Source: Litchfieldia alkalitelluris (GTDB lineage Bacteria; Bacillota; Bacilli; Bacillales; Salisediminibacteriaceae). Taken from it: a stretch of 64,000 nucleotides of DNA. Positions 44,017 through 51,554 of this stretch are shown here, in pieces. The notes under the pieces were generated by a model. It searched no databases. It was not told where the DNA came from and worked only from the letters and a program-made list of their open reading frames with translations. Numbering within the stretch: position 1 is the first letter of the stretch; each line of letters begins with the position of its first letter. Where the stretch lies: the NCBI RefSeq assembly GCF_002153425.1, contig NZ_KZ119600.1:4585192-4649191 (forward strand). The letters are read 5' to 3'. Made by a program: the position numbers and the translations under genes.

Positions 44017-44055
44017 AAAAAAGTGGCCTAACCTCAAAGGATGAAGTTAGGCCAC
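44017..44055 (-). terminator. Hairpin with T run upstream of MpsC-like copy 2
   Basis: GTGGCCTAACcTC (44023-44035) pairs with GAaGTTAGGCCAC (44043-44055), loop of seven; six T residues follow on the minus strand. It sits about 30 bp before the gene start and 260 bp after the previous gene, so a leader attenuator is as likely as a simple terminator. Confidence 0.75.
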
Positions 44056-44319
44056 GGATAAGACTGCTATACTGTGATAGATCTTCCATTTACCATTTTT
44101 AATACATTTGTAATCAAATTTCGAAAACTTTAGTTCTTACTGTTTAAGCATCAATATCCATAGTGATACATGCCAGCTAGACACGAATCAGAAATATTTT
44201 ATCATATAATATTACTTATTTCAAAATGAAATACACATTTAGGAAAAATTGCCTAACTATCTATTTAATTATTAAATTTTATTCATGAACAAGCCTGCAT
44301 GTCAAGTATTTGGTACAAC
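44056..44319. other. A+T-rich gap upstream of MpsC-like copy 2
   Basis: About 265 bp without an ORF. It should contain the promoter for the minus-strand MpsC-like gene. No other structure was seen. Confidence 0.4.
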
Positions 44320-44598
44320 CTATAATGTTTTTTCTCCTATATTCACCCCTTTAGGACAGTAGTGAAATTTAACATTCGTAATCACTTCTTCGGCCCCTAA
44401 ATTGACTGCTTTTCCCTGCAACTTTATTATCAATTCCATTACTTCTTGCATATCCCCTTCAATTACAGTTTCCATTGGTCCAACATTATAGTTAACATTC
44501 GACTCCTTAATGTCCTCAATAAGCTTTGTCAACATTCCATTGGTATTCATGTCCTTACCATTAGGAAGTACTTGTACACCAGCCATTACTGTACTCAA
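44320..44598 (-). CDS. Thiamine-binding/MTH1187 family protein
   Basis: 92 residues. The fold of the MTH1187/YkoF-type thiamine-binding family is suggested by AGVQVLPNGKDM, a central VNYNVGPMETVIEGDMQEVMELI block and an EVITNVKFHYC strand. These small ferredoxin-like proteins bind thiamine or its pyrimidine part, but are often uncharacterised. The TTG start at 44598 is preferred: AAAGGGTGG is well spaced for it, while the next ATG is 12 bases further. Transcribed alone. Confidence 0.8.
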   Translation of the reverse strand: MSTVMAGVQVLPNGKDMNTNGMLTKLIEDIKESNVNYNVGPMETVIEGDMQEVMELIIKLQGKAVNLGAEEVITNVKFHYCPKGVNIGEKTL

Positions 44599-44689
44599 AT
44601 TACCACCCTTTCTAGCTTTAGTTTGATGTTTGATGTCTGTCCTTATTGTTTTATAGGTCTATTTCCACATATTGAAAAAATTAAACTTT

Positions 44690-44720
44690 AAAAGTTCGGG
44701 GACCTGGTCCCCGAACTTTT
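44690..44720. repeat. GGGACCTGGTCCC palindrome upstream of sspH
   Basis: AAAAGTTCGGGGAC (44690-44703), centre CTG, perfect complement (44707-44720), then TGTGAA. It lies between two divergent genes. Confidence 0.8.
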
Positions 44721-44851
44721 TGTGAATATTTATATTTTCTCTTGCTCTTCATATATCTCTGCATAATCACGGGAGGATAAGTAAAACTATAGATGTAGTA
44801 AATACCTTGAATTTTTACCTTATTACATAACTACATGAGGAGGATATTGTC

Positions 44852-45031
44852 ATGGAAAAACAGCGTATTATGGAAATTTTAGACTCCCCTGATATGATTA
44901 AAGTAACTTACGAAGGGAAGCCAGTGTTCATTCAACAAGTGGATCAAAATACGGAAAACGCACGTGTATTTCCAATGGACGAGCCAGAAAACCAATTCAA
45001 CGTGGAAGTAACAAAGCTACAAGAACACTAA
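44852..45031 (+). CDS. sspH: H-type small acid-soluble spore protein
   Basis: 59 residues: MEKQRIMEILDSPDMIKVTY, then GKPVFIQQVDQNTENARVFP and a VEVTKLQEH end. This follows the SASP-H pattern (short helix RAKEI..S, V-x-Y/F-x-G-x-PV-x-IQ-x-VD, then TAR). SASPs of this class accumulate in the forespore late in sporulation. GAGGAGG lies about 10 nt before the ATG. A good terminator follows (45098-45140). It is evidence that the host forms spores. Confidence 0.88.
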   Translation: MEKQRIMEILDSPDMIKVTYEGKPVFIQQVDQNTENARVFPMDEPENQFNVEVTKLQEH

Positions 45032-45097
45032 ACCCTATTTATTCGTTCTACTATTCAATCGCAGTTTTAACAAATTAATTAGTATTAAACGGAACAA

Positions 45098-45140
45098 AAA
45101 GCATGAGAACACTTCACTCAGAAGTTTTCTCATGCTTTTA
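45098..45140 (+). terminator. Terminator of sspH
   Basis: AAAGCATGAGAA (45098-45109) pairs with TTCTCATGCTTT (45127-45138), followed by TATC; four T residues close the stem. Confidence 0.8.
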
Positions 45141-45299
45141 TCAGTAGCTCTCTATTTCCAAAAATCCCAATTACTAAGTGGTAAATTATGCTAAAATAAG
45201 ATAATTAGATGGGTTATTATGACAAATAGATTAGAAGAGCCATAATAGAGGACCCAAGATAGATAGAAAGATAGAAGAATTTACTTAAGAGGAGAACTG

Positions 45300-45869
45300 A
45301 TGATAATGTTTGATTTTAATTCTATTATTCCATTCATAGCTGCATTGGTAGTTTTACTGTACATAATCATTGATTTTGCAAGAAACCGAACAAAAGGGTT
45401 GCTAAAAAGATTACTTTTGTATAGTTTTCTATTTTATTTAGTAAATGTTATCGACGTAACTATAGGTCATGTAGGCATATCTCCTTTTGTAGACGGATAT
45501 TTAAGTGTTCAATTAATTCCTTTCTACTTTGTTAAAGATATACTCCTACATGAAATAGGTAGCTGGCATTTTTGGAATGCCACTAAACTATCATTTAATA
45601 ACTTCATCATGTTAGCACCTCTTGGGGTGTATTTGACAATTTTATTTGATGTGAAAAAAGTTAGGAATGCTGTTACCATTGGCTTTTTAGTTAGTTTATT
45701 CATTGAAACCTATCAACTTATTCTTACATATATCGGCCTTACCTTCCGCACGTTTAACGTAGATGATCTTATCTTAAATACTCTTGGTTGCGTTCTAGCA
45801 TTTATTGTGGCACGAACATTGAAGGAACTATACATACATTTCTCTAATAGACCTGGTAGCAAAGGTTAA
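45300..45869 (+). CDS. VanZ family membrane protein
   Basis: 189 residues with about five membrane segments. The VanZ-like core is shown by NFIMLAPLGVYLTILF, FLVSLFIETYQLI, and FNVDDLILNTLGCVLAFIVARTL. VanZ proteins confer low-level teicoplanin resistance in the vanA cluster, but chromosomal members have no established function. AGAGGAG ends 5 nt before the ATG at 45300. It is flanked downstream by the 52-bp repeat family interrupted by an insertion sequence. Confidence 0.85.
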   Translation: MIMFDFNSIIPFIAALVVLLYIIIDFARNRTKGLLKRLLLYSFLFYLVNVIDVTIGHVGISPFVDGYLSVQLIPFYFVKDILLHEIGSWHFWNATKLSFNNFIMLAPLGVYLTILFDVKKVRNAVTIGFLVSLFIETYQLILTYIGLTFRTFNVDDLILNTLGCVLAFIVARTLKELYIHFSNRPGSKG

Positions 45870-45995
45870 TTTAAGACGCTTTAACTTCGGCAAAACTTTG
45901 ACACTGTCTCTATCAACATGTTTTTAATGACTGTTTGCCATGGAAAAATTGGTAAACTGTCTTTAGCATCGGAGTTGATAACAAACCAGGCCTTA

Positions 45996-46013
45996 GTTCG
46001 AACACGAACTTTC
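45996..46013. repeat. Hairpin repeat family C, left part cut by the IS element
   Basis: TTCGAACACGAACTTTC ends at 46013 and continues, after removal of the IS, at 47802. The joined sequence makes one unit that is exactly 52 bp from the next copy (CGAACGCGAACTTTC). Confidence 0.65.
46006..46013. repeat. Left target-site duplication GAACTTTC
   Basis: The same eight bases occur directly after the right end of the element at 47794-47801. Confidence 0.85.
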
Positions 46014-46127
46014 GGAACCAGTGAAAAAGTCTAGTAATAATGGAGAAATAAGAAGTTTTTGACCTAAATATATACAAAACGAAAAATTCTTACTAAAACG
46101 ATATAAATAATAGGAATTATGAACAAT

Positions 46128-46184
46128 AAAAACCCCCTAAATGGTATAATAAGTGTGACCAAACACAAACCAAAGGGGGTTTTT
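46128..46184 (+). promoter_or_regulatory. Transposase leader: hairpin over the ribosome site with internal -10 box
   Basis: AAAAACCCCCT (46128-46138) pairs perfectly with AGGGGGTTTTT (46174-46184), covering the ribosome site AAAGGGGG. A TATAAT box (46145-46150) lies between the arms; a clear -35 was not seen. RNA from the element's own promoter would lack the first arm and be translated; RNA entering from outside would fold and be silenced. Confidence 0.6.
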
Positions 46185-46187
46185 ACT

Positions 46188-47657
46188 ATGCTTCGACATG
46201 AGCCAAAACAATTAAGCTTTCACTCTGAATTATACAATAAAATACCTGAAAATCATATGTTGAAAAAGGTATCAAAAGTAGTCGATTTTAGTTTTATCAA
46301 TGATTTACTAGCTGATTCGTATTGTAAGAACTTTGGCCGTCCCGCTAAAGAACCAGAAATGATGTGTAAAATCCTTTTTCTACAACATCTTTATAACCTT
46401 TCTGATGAAAGAATGGAGACAGAGGGGAATCTTAATCTAGTATTTTTATATTTTCTAGGATTAAATCCAGAAGATAAATTACCAGATAAAAGTCTGTATT
46501 CAAAGTTTCGGACTCGTCGTGTTGGCGAAGAAACTTTGGACGAAATATTAGAAGAGACTGTTAGACAGTGTGTAGAACACGGTCTAATTGAAAGTGATGG
46601 AGTAAGTGTAGATGTAACTCATATTGAGGCAAACACGATTAAGAAAACACCTGAACGGATTATGAAACATTTAGCAAGAAAAATTATGAAAAATTACGAG
46701 GAAGAAGCAGGAGAAGTGTTAGAAGGGGCACCTGAGGTGCCAGATTATAAAGAAATAGAAGACCACAATGAAGCAAAAATGGTGATGAAAGACTACTTAT
46801 TATCAGTGATAGACAAGGTTGAGGACTCAGCACAAACTCAAATTAGTAAAACATCAGACTCAATAAAAAAAGCAAAGGAGATTTTAGATGATCCAAAGTT
46901 TTTAAACCAAAAAGGTCTTCGTTCCCTAATTGATGAAGATGCGAGAGTTGGTCGTAAAAGTAGAACACAGAGTTTTTATGGGTATAAAACAGAGTTTACA
47001 ATGACAACTAAAGAAAGAATCATCACTTCCGTTCGAACAGAAAGTGGTTCTTATATGGATGGTAATCATTTAAGCAGTATGCTAAAAGCAACAAAGAAGT
47101 CAGGTATTAACATAAAAGAAGTATTCGCAGATAAAGCTTATTTTAGAAAACCTCTCTTAGATGAACTGGAAGAACTAAAAATAACACCATACATACCTGT
47201 CAGCCCTCTTATTTACAGAATTGATGAAAGCAAGTATACCTATAATAAAGATGCAGATGAGTGGCAATGTTCTTATGGAAATGCAACTGAAAAAAAGAAA
47301 TATTTCAAGACTAGCAATAAGAATGGGACATTTGAAGGATACAAATATTATTTTGAAATCAATCAATGCAAGACTTGTCCTTTACATGATGAGTGTGCTG
47401 GGAAAGCAGCAAGAAAAATTCTGAAACTCGGTAAAAATACAGCTGAGTTTTACGATATTTCTCAGTATCAAAAGACGGAAGAATTCATAGAGAAATATAA
47501 AGAGAGAGCTTCAATTGAAGGGAAGATTGGAGAAGTAAAGAGATTCAATGGCCTATACCGAGCTAGAGGATATGGGCGATTAAGTGTGTCCAAACAATCA
47601 AAATTAACTGCAATAGCAGCTAATATAAAGCGAATAGCAGCACTAGTATCCGAATAA
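46188..47657 (+). CDS. IS1182 family transposase
   Basis: 489 residues. The start MLRHEPKQLSFHSELYNKIPENHMLKKVSK fits the family. The DDE domain includes SDGVSVDVTHIEANT (first Asp), a middle EVFADKAYFRKPLLDEL segment (second Asp), and ERASIEGKIGEVKRFNGLYRARGYG with the catalytic Glu. A CxxC-containing zinc-like insert (NQCKTCPLHDECAGKA) lies before the end. It cuts and pastes the surrounding element. I chose the ATG at 46188 with AAAGGGGG 8 nt upstream. The gene is intact, so the element may be active. Confidence 0.93.
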   Translation: MLRHEPKQLSFHSELYNKIPENHMLKKVSKVVDFSFINDLLADSYCKNFGRPAKEPEMMCKILFLQHLYNLSDERMETEGNLNLVFLYFLGLNPEDKLPDKSLYSKFRTRRVGEETLDEILEETVRQCVEHGLIESDGVSVDVTHIEANTIKKTPERIMKHLARKIMKNYEEEAGEVLEGAPEVPDYKEIEDHNEAKMVMKDYLLSVIDKVEDSAQTQISKTSDSIKKAKEILDDPKFLNQKGLRSLIDEDARVGRKSRTQSFYGYKTEFTMTTKERIITSVRTESGSYMDGNHLSSMLKATKKSGINIKEVFADKAYFRKPLLDELEELKITPYIPVSPLIYRIDESKYTYNKDADEWQCSYGNATEKKKYFKTSNKNGTFEGYKYYFEINQCKTCPLHDECAGKAARKILKLGKNTAEFYDISQYQKTEEFIEKYKERASIEGKIGEVKRFNGLYRARGYGRLSVSKQSKLTAIAANIKRIAALVSE

Positions 47658-47793
47658 AAGAGAGGAATACTAGTGCAGATACCCTCTGTTCTGCTATATA
47701 TATGGTAAATGAAGAGGAATTCTCTTTCTGGCTCTAAAAAAAGTTAAAAAAGCTTAAATTGGTGAAAAATATAGTGACTTTATCACTGGTTCC

Positions 47794-47885
47794 GAACTTT
47801 CCTCTACGACCAATATTCACGTTCGATTCATGCCCTATCGAACGCGAACTTTCATCTACGACCTATTCTCGCGTTCGATAGATGG
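47794..47885. repeat. Hairpin repeat family C, right part (period 52 bp)
   Basis: 47794-47801 is the right target duplication. ATCGAACGCGAACTTTC (from about 47838) and CTCGCGTTCGAT (to about 47880) have complementary ends. A second copy, CGTTCGAT...CGAAC..., belongs to the unit split by the IS. Joined across the IS, the two copies are 52 bp apart. Confidence 0.6.
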
Positions 47886-47909
47886 TAGTAGGCCAGCCGA
47901 ATACCCCTC

Positions 47910-48701
47910 TTATAATCTATAAAGCTCCGTTCGCCTGTCACTAAAGATAGGAATCGTCTTTCGAACCTTCTCCACCTCGGACATATCTAAATCGCCATAT
48001 AGAATTGTTTCGCTTTCATCTGCTTCCGCTACGATTTCACCCCACGGTCCCACGATGATAGAATGACCACCAAATTCATTATTCGGATCTGAACCAATAC
48101 GATTACACGCTACTACATAGCATTGATTTTCAATTGCCCGACTAATGAGCAATGCTCGCCAATGATCAATTCTTGGCTTTGGCCATTCTGCTACGACAAA
48201 CAATACCTTTGTGTCATCAAGCATGTGCGTCCTGACCCATTCTGGAAAACGAATGTCGTAGCAAATCACGCCTGCACACAGCTCACCATCCAATTGGAAC
48301 AAACCATCACTGTTCCCCTCAATCAAATACTTTTCTTCGTTCATGAGTCGGAACAAATGGGCCTTACTATATTCCTTTATGAGTTCTCCGTTTCTGTTAA
48401 AAACAAGCATCGTATTTTTTACACCACTGTCTGTAGCCTTAGGGATAGAACCAGCAATAATATTGACCTGAAAGCTTTTTGCGAGTTTTCCAATAAACTC
48501 CACAGTTGTCTTTCCCTCGTTATCCGCTATCTCATTGAGTCGGGTAAGATCATAGCCAGTTGACCACAATTCAGGCAAAACAATGACGTCCACTTTTTTA
48601 TCAGAAGTACAAATCATACGAATATTCTCTTCTACGGTCCGAAAGTTTGTATCAGGATCACCAAAGGCGATATGCATTTGAACTAAAGCTACTCTACTCA
48701 T
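47910..48701 (-). CDS. mtnU: Carbon-nitrogen hydrolase (MtnU/omega-amidase-like)
   Basis: 263 residues of the nitrilase superfamily. The Glu-Lys-Cys triad is visible: Glu in VIVLPELWSTG (~42), Lys in KEYSKAHLF (~114), and Cys in AGVICYDIRFPEW (~148). In bacilli the homologue MtnU is encoded with the aminotransferase MtnE and is thought to hydrolyse the alpha-keto acid amide released by glutamine-dependent transamination. Here mtnE is the divergent neighbour across 177 bp, supporting the assignment; general omega-amidase activity is equally possible. Confidence 0.8.
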   Translation of the reverse strand: MSRVALVQMHIAFGDPDTNFRTVEENIRMICTSDKKVDVIVLPELWSTGYDLTRLNEIADNEGKTTVEFIGKLAKSFQVNIIAGSIPKATDSGVKNTMLVFNRNGELIKEYSKAHLFRLMNEEKYLIEGNSDGLFQLDGELCAGVICYDIRFPEWVRTHMLDDTKVLFVVAEWPKPRIDHWRALLISRAIENQCYVVACNRIGSDPNNEFGGHSIIVGPWGEIVAEADESETILYGDLDMSEVEKVRKTIPIFSDRRTELYRL

Positions 48702-48878
48702 TTATCCCCACTCCTTTTTCCTGTTCACTTGAGATCTCTTTTACTATAAGTCTACCACGCTTGCGCCAAGACTGAACATCATAACAATCCTACCTCACAC
48801 ATAAGAGTATATTACATTAGGTTCGGACCTACTCCTCTATGTTAAAATGAAATTAGCCTATATTTGGAGTGATGATTC
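48702..48878. other. Divergent promoter region mtnU/mtnE
   Basis: 177 bp between two divergent genes. I looked for an S-box (SAM riboswitch), expected at some methionine salvage genes, and found no match to its core. TATGTTAAAATGAAAT near 48840 could be a -10 region for mtnE. The ribosome site of mtnE is TGGAGTGAT just before its ATG. Confidence 0.35.
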
Positions 48879-50060
48879 ATGCGTTATTTTGAACCGTCTC
48901 ACACGATAAAACAATTACCAGAGCAATTTTTTGCCAAGCTTGTTCAGAAAGTTCAGAAACTAACAAAGGAAGGTCACGATGTTATTAACCTTGGCCAGGG
49001 GAATCCAGATCTCCCTACTCCTCCACACATTGTAAAAGAGCTTCAACAAGCTGCGGAAAACCCTAAGCACCATAAATACGCTCCATTCCGCGGATACCCA
49101 TTTCTGAAAAAAGCAGTCTGTGACTTTTACAAAAGGGAGTATGATGTGGAACTGGACCCTGAAAAAGAAGTGGCGGTCTTGTTTGGGGCAAAAACAGGCC
49201 TTGTGGAAATTAGCCAATGTCTTCTTAATCCAGGGGACACTGCTCTTGTGCCAGATCCAGGCTATCCAGATTATTGGTCAGGAATTGCCCTTGCTGGTGG
49301 AAAAATGGCGTTCATGCCGCTCTTAAAAGAGAATGAGTTCTTACCGGATTATTCGAAAGTAAATCAAGACACTTTATCAGCAGCAAAACTCATGTTTTTA
49401 AATTATCCAAATAACCCTACTGCTGCCACTGCAACAAAGGAATTCTTTGATTCTACTGTTGACCTTGCTAAAGAACATGATATTTGTGTCGTTCATGATT
49501 TTGCCTATGGATCCCTTGGTTATGACGATGAAAAACCAAGGAGCTTCTTGCAATCTCCAGGCGCAAAAGATATTGGTGTGGAAATGTATACTTTATCCAA
49601 AACCTATAACATGGCTGGGTGGCGCATCGCCTTTGCTGTAGGAAACCCGTCTGTCATCGAGCATCTTAACTTAATTCAAGACCATATGTATTGCAGTATT
49701 TTTGGCGCAATTCAGCAAGCAGCAGCGAAAGCACTCACTGATACGCAGGAGCCTGCCATTGAATTAAAGAACACATATGAGCGTCGTCGGGATATTTTTA
49801 TCAAGGAATTGAACAATATTGGCTGGAAGGTAGATGCACCGAAGGGAACGTTTTTCTCTTGGCTACCTGTCCCTGAAGGTTACACTTCAGAAGAATTTAG
49901 TGATTTTCTTTTGGAAAAAGCTCACGTTATGACGGCACCAGGTAATGGCTTTGGTCCAACTGGGGAAGGCTATTTAAGAGTTGGGTTATTAGATGATGAG
50001 GAACGATTAATAGAAGCAGTACGTAGAATTGAAAAACTTGGAATTTTCCATCAAAAATAG
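48879..50060 (+). CDS. mtnE: PLP-dependent aminotransferase MtnE (methionine salvage)
   Basis: 393 residues, fold type I, class I/II aminotransferase. INLGQGNPDLPTPPHIV at the start, LNYPNNPTAATAT, the Asp in VVHDFAYGSLGYD, and the PLP lysine in TLSKTYNMAGWR (~240) are present, with VGLL near the end. The sequence style and the neighbouring MtnU point to MtnE, which transaminates ketomethylthiobutyrate to methionine using glutamine or other donors. The remaining mtn genes are not in this window. Confidence in the aminotransferase family is higher than in the exact substrate. Confidence 0.85.
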   Translation: MRYFEPSHTIKQLPEQFFAKLVQKVQKLTKEGHDVINLGQGNPDLPTPPHIVKELQQAAENPKHHKYAPFRGYPFLKKAVCDFYKREYDVELDPEKEVAVLFGAKTGLVEISQCLLNPGDTALVPDPGYPDYWSGIALAGGKMAFMPLLKENEFLPDYSKVNQDTLSAAKLMFLNYPNNPTAATATKEFFDSTVDLAKEHDICVVHDFAYGSLGYDDEKPRSFLQSPGAKDIGVEMYTLSKTYNMAGWRIAFAVGNPSVIEHLNLIQDHMYCSIFGAIQQAAAKALTDTQEPAIELKNTYERRRDIFIKELNNIGWKVDAPKGTFFSWLPVPEGYTSEEFSDFLLEKAHVMTAPGNGFGPTGEGYLRVGLLDDEERLIEAVRRIEKLGIFHQK

Positions 50061-50088
50061 TTTTCGAGAATTAAATAACTTAACTTAG

Positions 50089-50128
50089 GGTGCAGGGGGG
50101 ATTAATGATGTATTAATGTCCCTGCACC
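50089..50128. terminator. Bidirectional hairpin after mtnE
   Basis: GGTGCAGGG (50089-50097) pairs with CCCTGCACC (50120-50128). The loop contains ATTAATGATGTATTAAT, itself a small dyad. It separates mtnE from a convergent gene. Confidence 0.65.
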
Positions 50129-50506
50129 TTAGTGAAAGAAAATACCGTAAATGGCTACACCTATAATAAATAAACTACAGGTTATTGCATTCAAAATATG
50201 CTCGTTCGTATGATTCTTATATCGATAGTCTACGATTGCTCTGATAACAAATATGGCTATGGCAGGCACAAAAACAAAAGGCTTGAGCCAGTGGATATCC
50301 TCTATAAAAGCAACCATAACTATAATAAAGCTAATAATGCGTAGGAGTGTATCTATGAATCCATGAATCTTATTAATTGGTGTATATTTAGTATCCTTTG
50401 GTTTTACAATTTGATATTTTTTGATTAAAAGCCTTTTTGCCACATGGTCAATAATTAGTATCGAAATAAATATAATAATGATGCTAAGCAAGGTACTTCC
50501 CTCCAT
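50129..50506 (-). CDS. DUF4181-like membrane protein
   Basis: 125 residues with four hydrophobic segments (about 4-22, 50-67, 74-92, 105-123). The cytoplasmic loop KYQIVKPKDTKYTPINKIHGFID is typical of the small DUF4181 membrane proteins of bacilli, whose function is unknown. I chose the ATG at 50506 with AAGGA about 8 nt upstream; the longer reading has no ribosome site. The stop adjoins the hairpin after mtnE. Confidence 0.65.
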   Translation of the reverse strand: MEGSTLLSIIIIFISILIIDHVAKRLLIKKYQIVKPKDTKYTPINKIHGFIDTLLRIISFIIVMVAFIEDIHWLKPFVFVPAIAIFVIRAIVDYRYKNHTNEHILNAITCSLFIIGVAIYGIFFH

Positions 50507-50596
50507 CAATAAGTCCTTTTCAAAAAATAGCGCATTCAATAAAATGCACATTGTAGGTGAAAAACTCTAACTGAGTAGGTATTATTTGTTTTGTTC

Positions 50597-51163
50597 CTAC
50601 GTTCCAACTGTAAATGTTTTTTTGTGAAGAAAAACCCTATAAAACTCGATTAAGAATAAGAGTTTTAAGACCAATAAAACACTCATTAAGATTTGTGCTA
50701 TCTCAGGGAGTGGAATAAAAAAATTGCATACTCCTGCTACAACGAATGTAGTCATCATTCCTGAACACAGTATATTCAACCTTCTTGTATTAAAAATTCC
50801 ACCAGTACCAATCTCCAAACCTCTAATAAGATAAGTAATAATTACAAATACCATAAACATACCTACAATGATAAACCCTAACCCCACTAACGATATTAGA
50901 GCCATGTAAGAGGACATTTCTATTGTCAAAGGTGAATTTCCAGATACATTCAATAAGAAAAAGATAATACTGTGAAATACCATGAAGATGACAAATGGTT
51001 GCACCTTCATAATCCTATGATATTTTCTCCCTATCTCTTTTACCCCAAAATAAATTGAAATATAGCCAATAATATTTGTTATGTAATATGCAACCCCAAT
51101 ATCTAAGAAACTTAAATTAGGTTTTAAAAATACAAAAAGTAGTCCAAATAAAATATTAACCAT
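50597..51163 (-). CDS. Hypothetical multi-pass membrane protein
   Basis: 188 residues with about five or six hydrophobic segments spread over the whole length, for example SFLDIGVAYYITNIIGYISIYFGV and ALISLVGLGFIIVGMFMVFVIITYLI. Charged residues are few and lie in loops (KEIGRKYHRIMK). No family recognised. AGGAGG stands 11 nt before the ATG. It is the first of two adjacent minus-strand membrane genes, but a 90-bp gap separates it from the next. Confidence 0.55.
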   Translation of the reverse strand: MVNILFGLLFVFLKPNLSFLDIGVAYYITNIIGYISIYFGVKEIGRKYHRIMKVQPFVIFMVFHSIIFFLLNVSGNSPLTIEMSSYMALISLVGLGFIIVGMFMVFVIITYLIRGLEIGTGGIFNTRRLNILCSGMMTTFVVAGVCNFFIPLPEIAQILMSVLLVLKLLFLIEFYRVFLHKKTFTVGT

Positions 51164-51287
51164 AAGTAACCTTGCCTCCTTTATTGGTTTAAATAGTATT
51201 TTTTACACTTAAGTTATTCAAAAAAAACGTTTACTGACAAGAGCATTGTCACCCCTTGCTACACTAAACCAACGATTAGCAGAATAT

Positions 51288-51467
51288 TCACCTAAACTTA
51301 CTTGGGTTTTCAACCCTTATTGATATAACCTCTCCACAGTTCAAACAAAACGTATAGATCTTAATAGAACCCATTGCAAGCTTCTTTTCTAATGGTTTAA
51401 TCGGCATAAAATCAGTACCCTCTGAAAATTCAACGCCATTGCACTTTGGGCATTTAGTTTGATCCAA
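51288..51467 (-). CDS. Small zinc-ribbon protein
   Basis: 59 residues. Two cysteine pairs, CPKC near the start and CLNC near residue 43, should hold one zinc ion in a ribbon fold; the middle contains PIKPLEKKLAMGSIKIYTF. Such proteins occur widely in bacilli with no known role. I prefer the TTG at 51467: AAAGGAGG is 8 nt upstream of it, while the TTG six bases earlier is too close to that site. It stands alone. Confidence 0.6.
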   Translation of the reverse strand: MDQTKCPKCNGVEFSEGTDFMPIKPLEKKLAMGSIKIYTFCLNCGEVISIRVENPSKFR

Positions 51468-51554
51468 CGACAATACCTCCTTTCCCTAACAATTTGTTTT
51501 AAGGAGTAATTCACCACTTTCTGACCGATCCTTTATACTTTATGAGTTTTGTAT

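Larger units (their letters stand above)
46014..47793. mobile_element. Complete IS1182-type insertion sequence, 1780 bp
   Basis: The ends are imperfect inverted repeats: GGAACCAGTGAaAAAGTC on the left and GGAACCAGTGAtAAAGTC on the complement of the right end. An 8-bp target duplication GAACTTTC flanks the element, so it inserted fairly recently. It carries one intact transposase gene. The insertion lies inside one unit of a 52-bp hairpin repeat. Confidence 0.9.

Noticed and set aside
42184-44055. T-box or known riboswitch for the MpsC-like and kinase genes
   Set aside because: The hairpins are short and lack an aptamer-sized conserved region upstream; only the stem pair is similar.
48702-48878. 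S-box (SAM riboswitch) for mtnE
   Set aside because: No match to the S-box core and no terminator stem before the gene.
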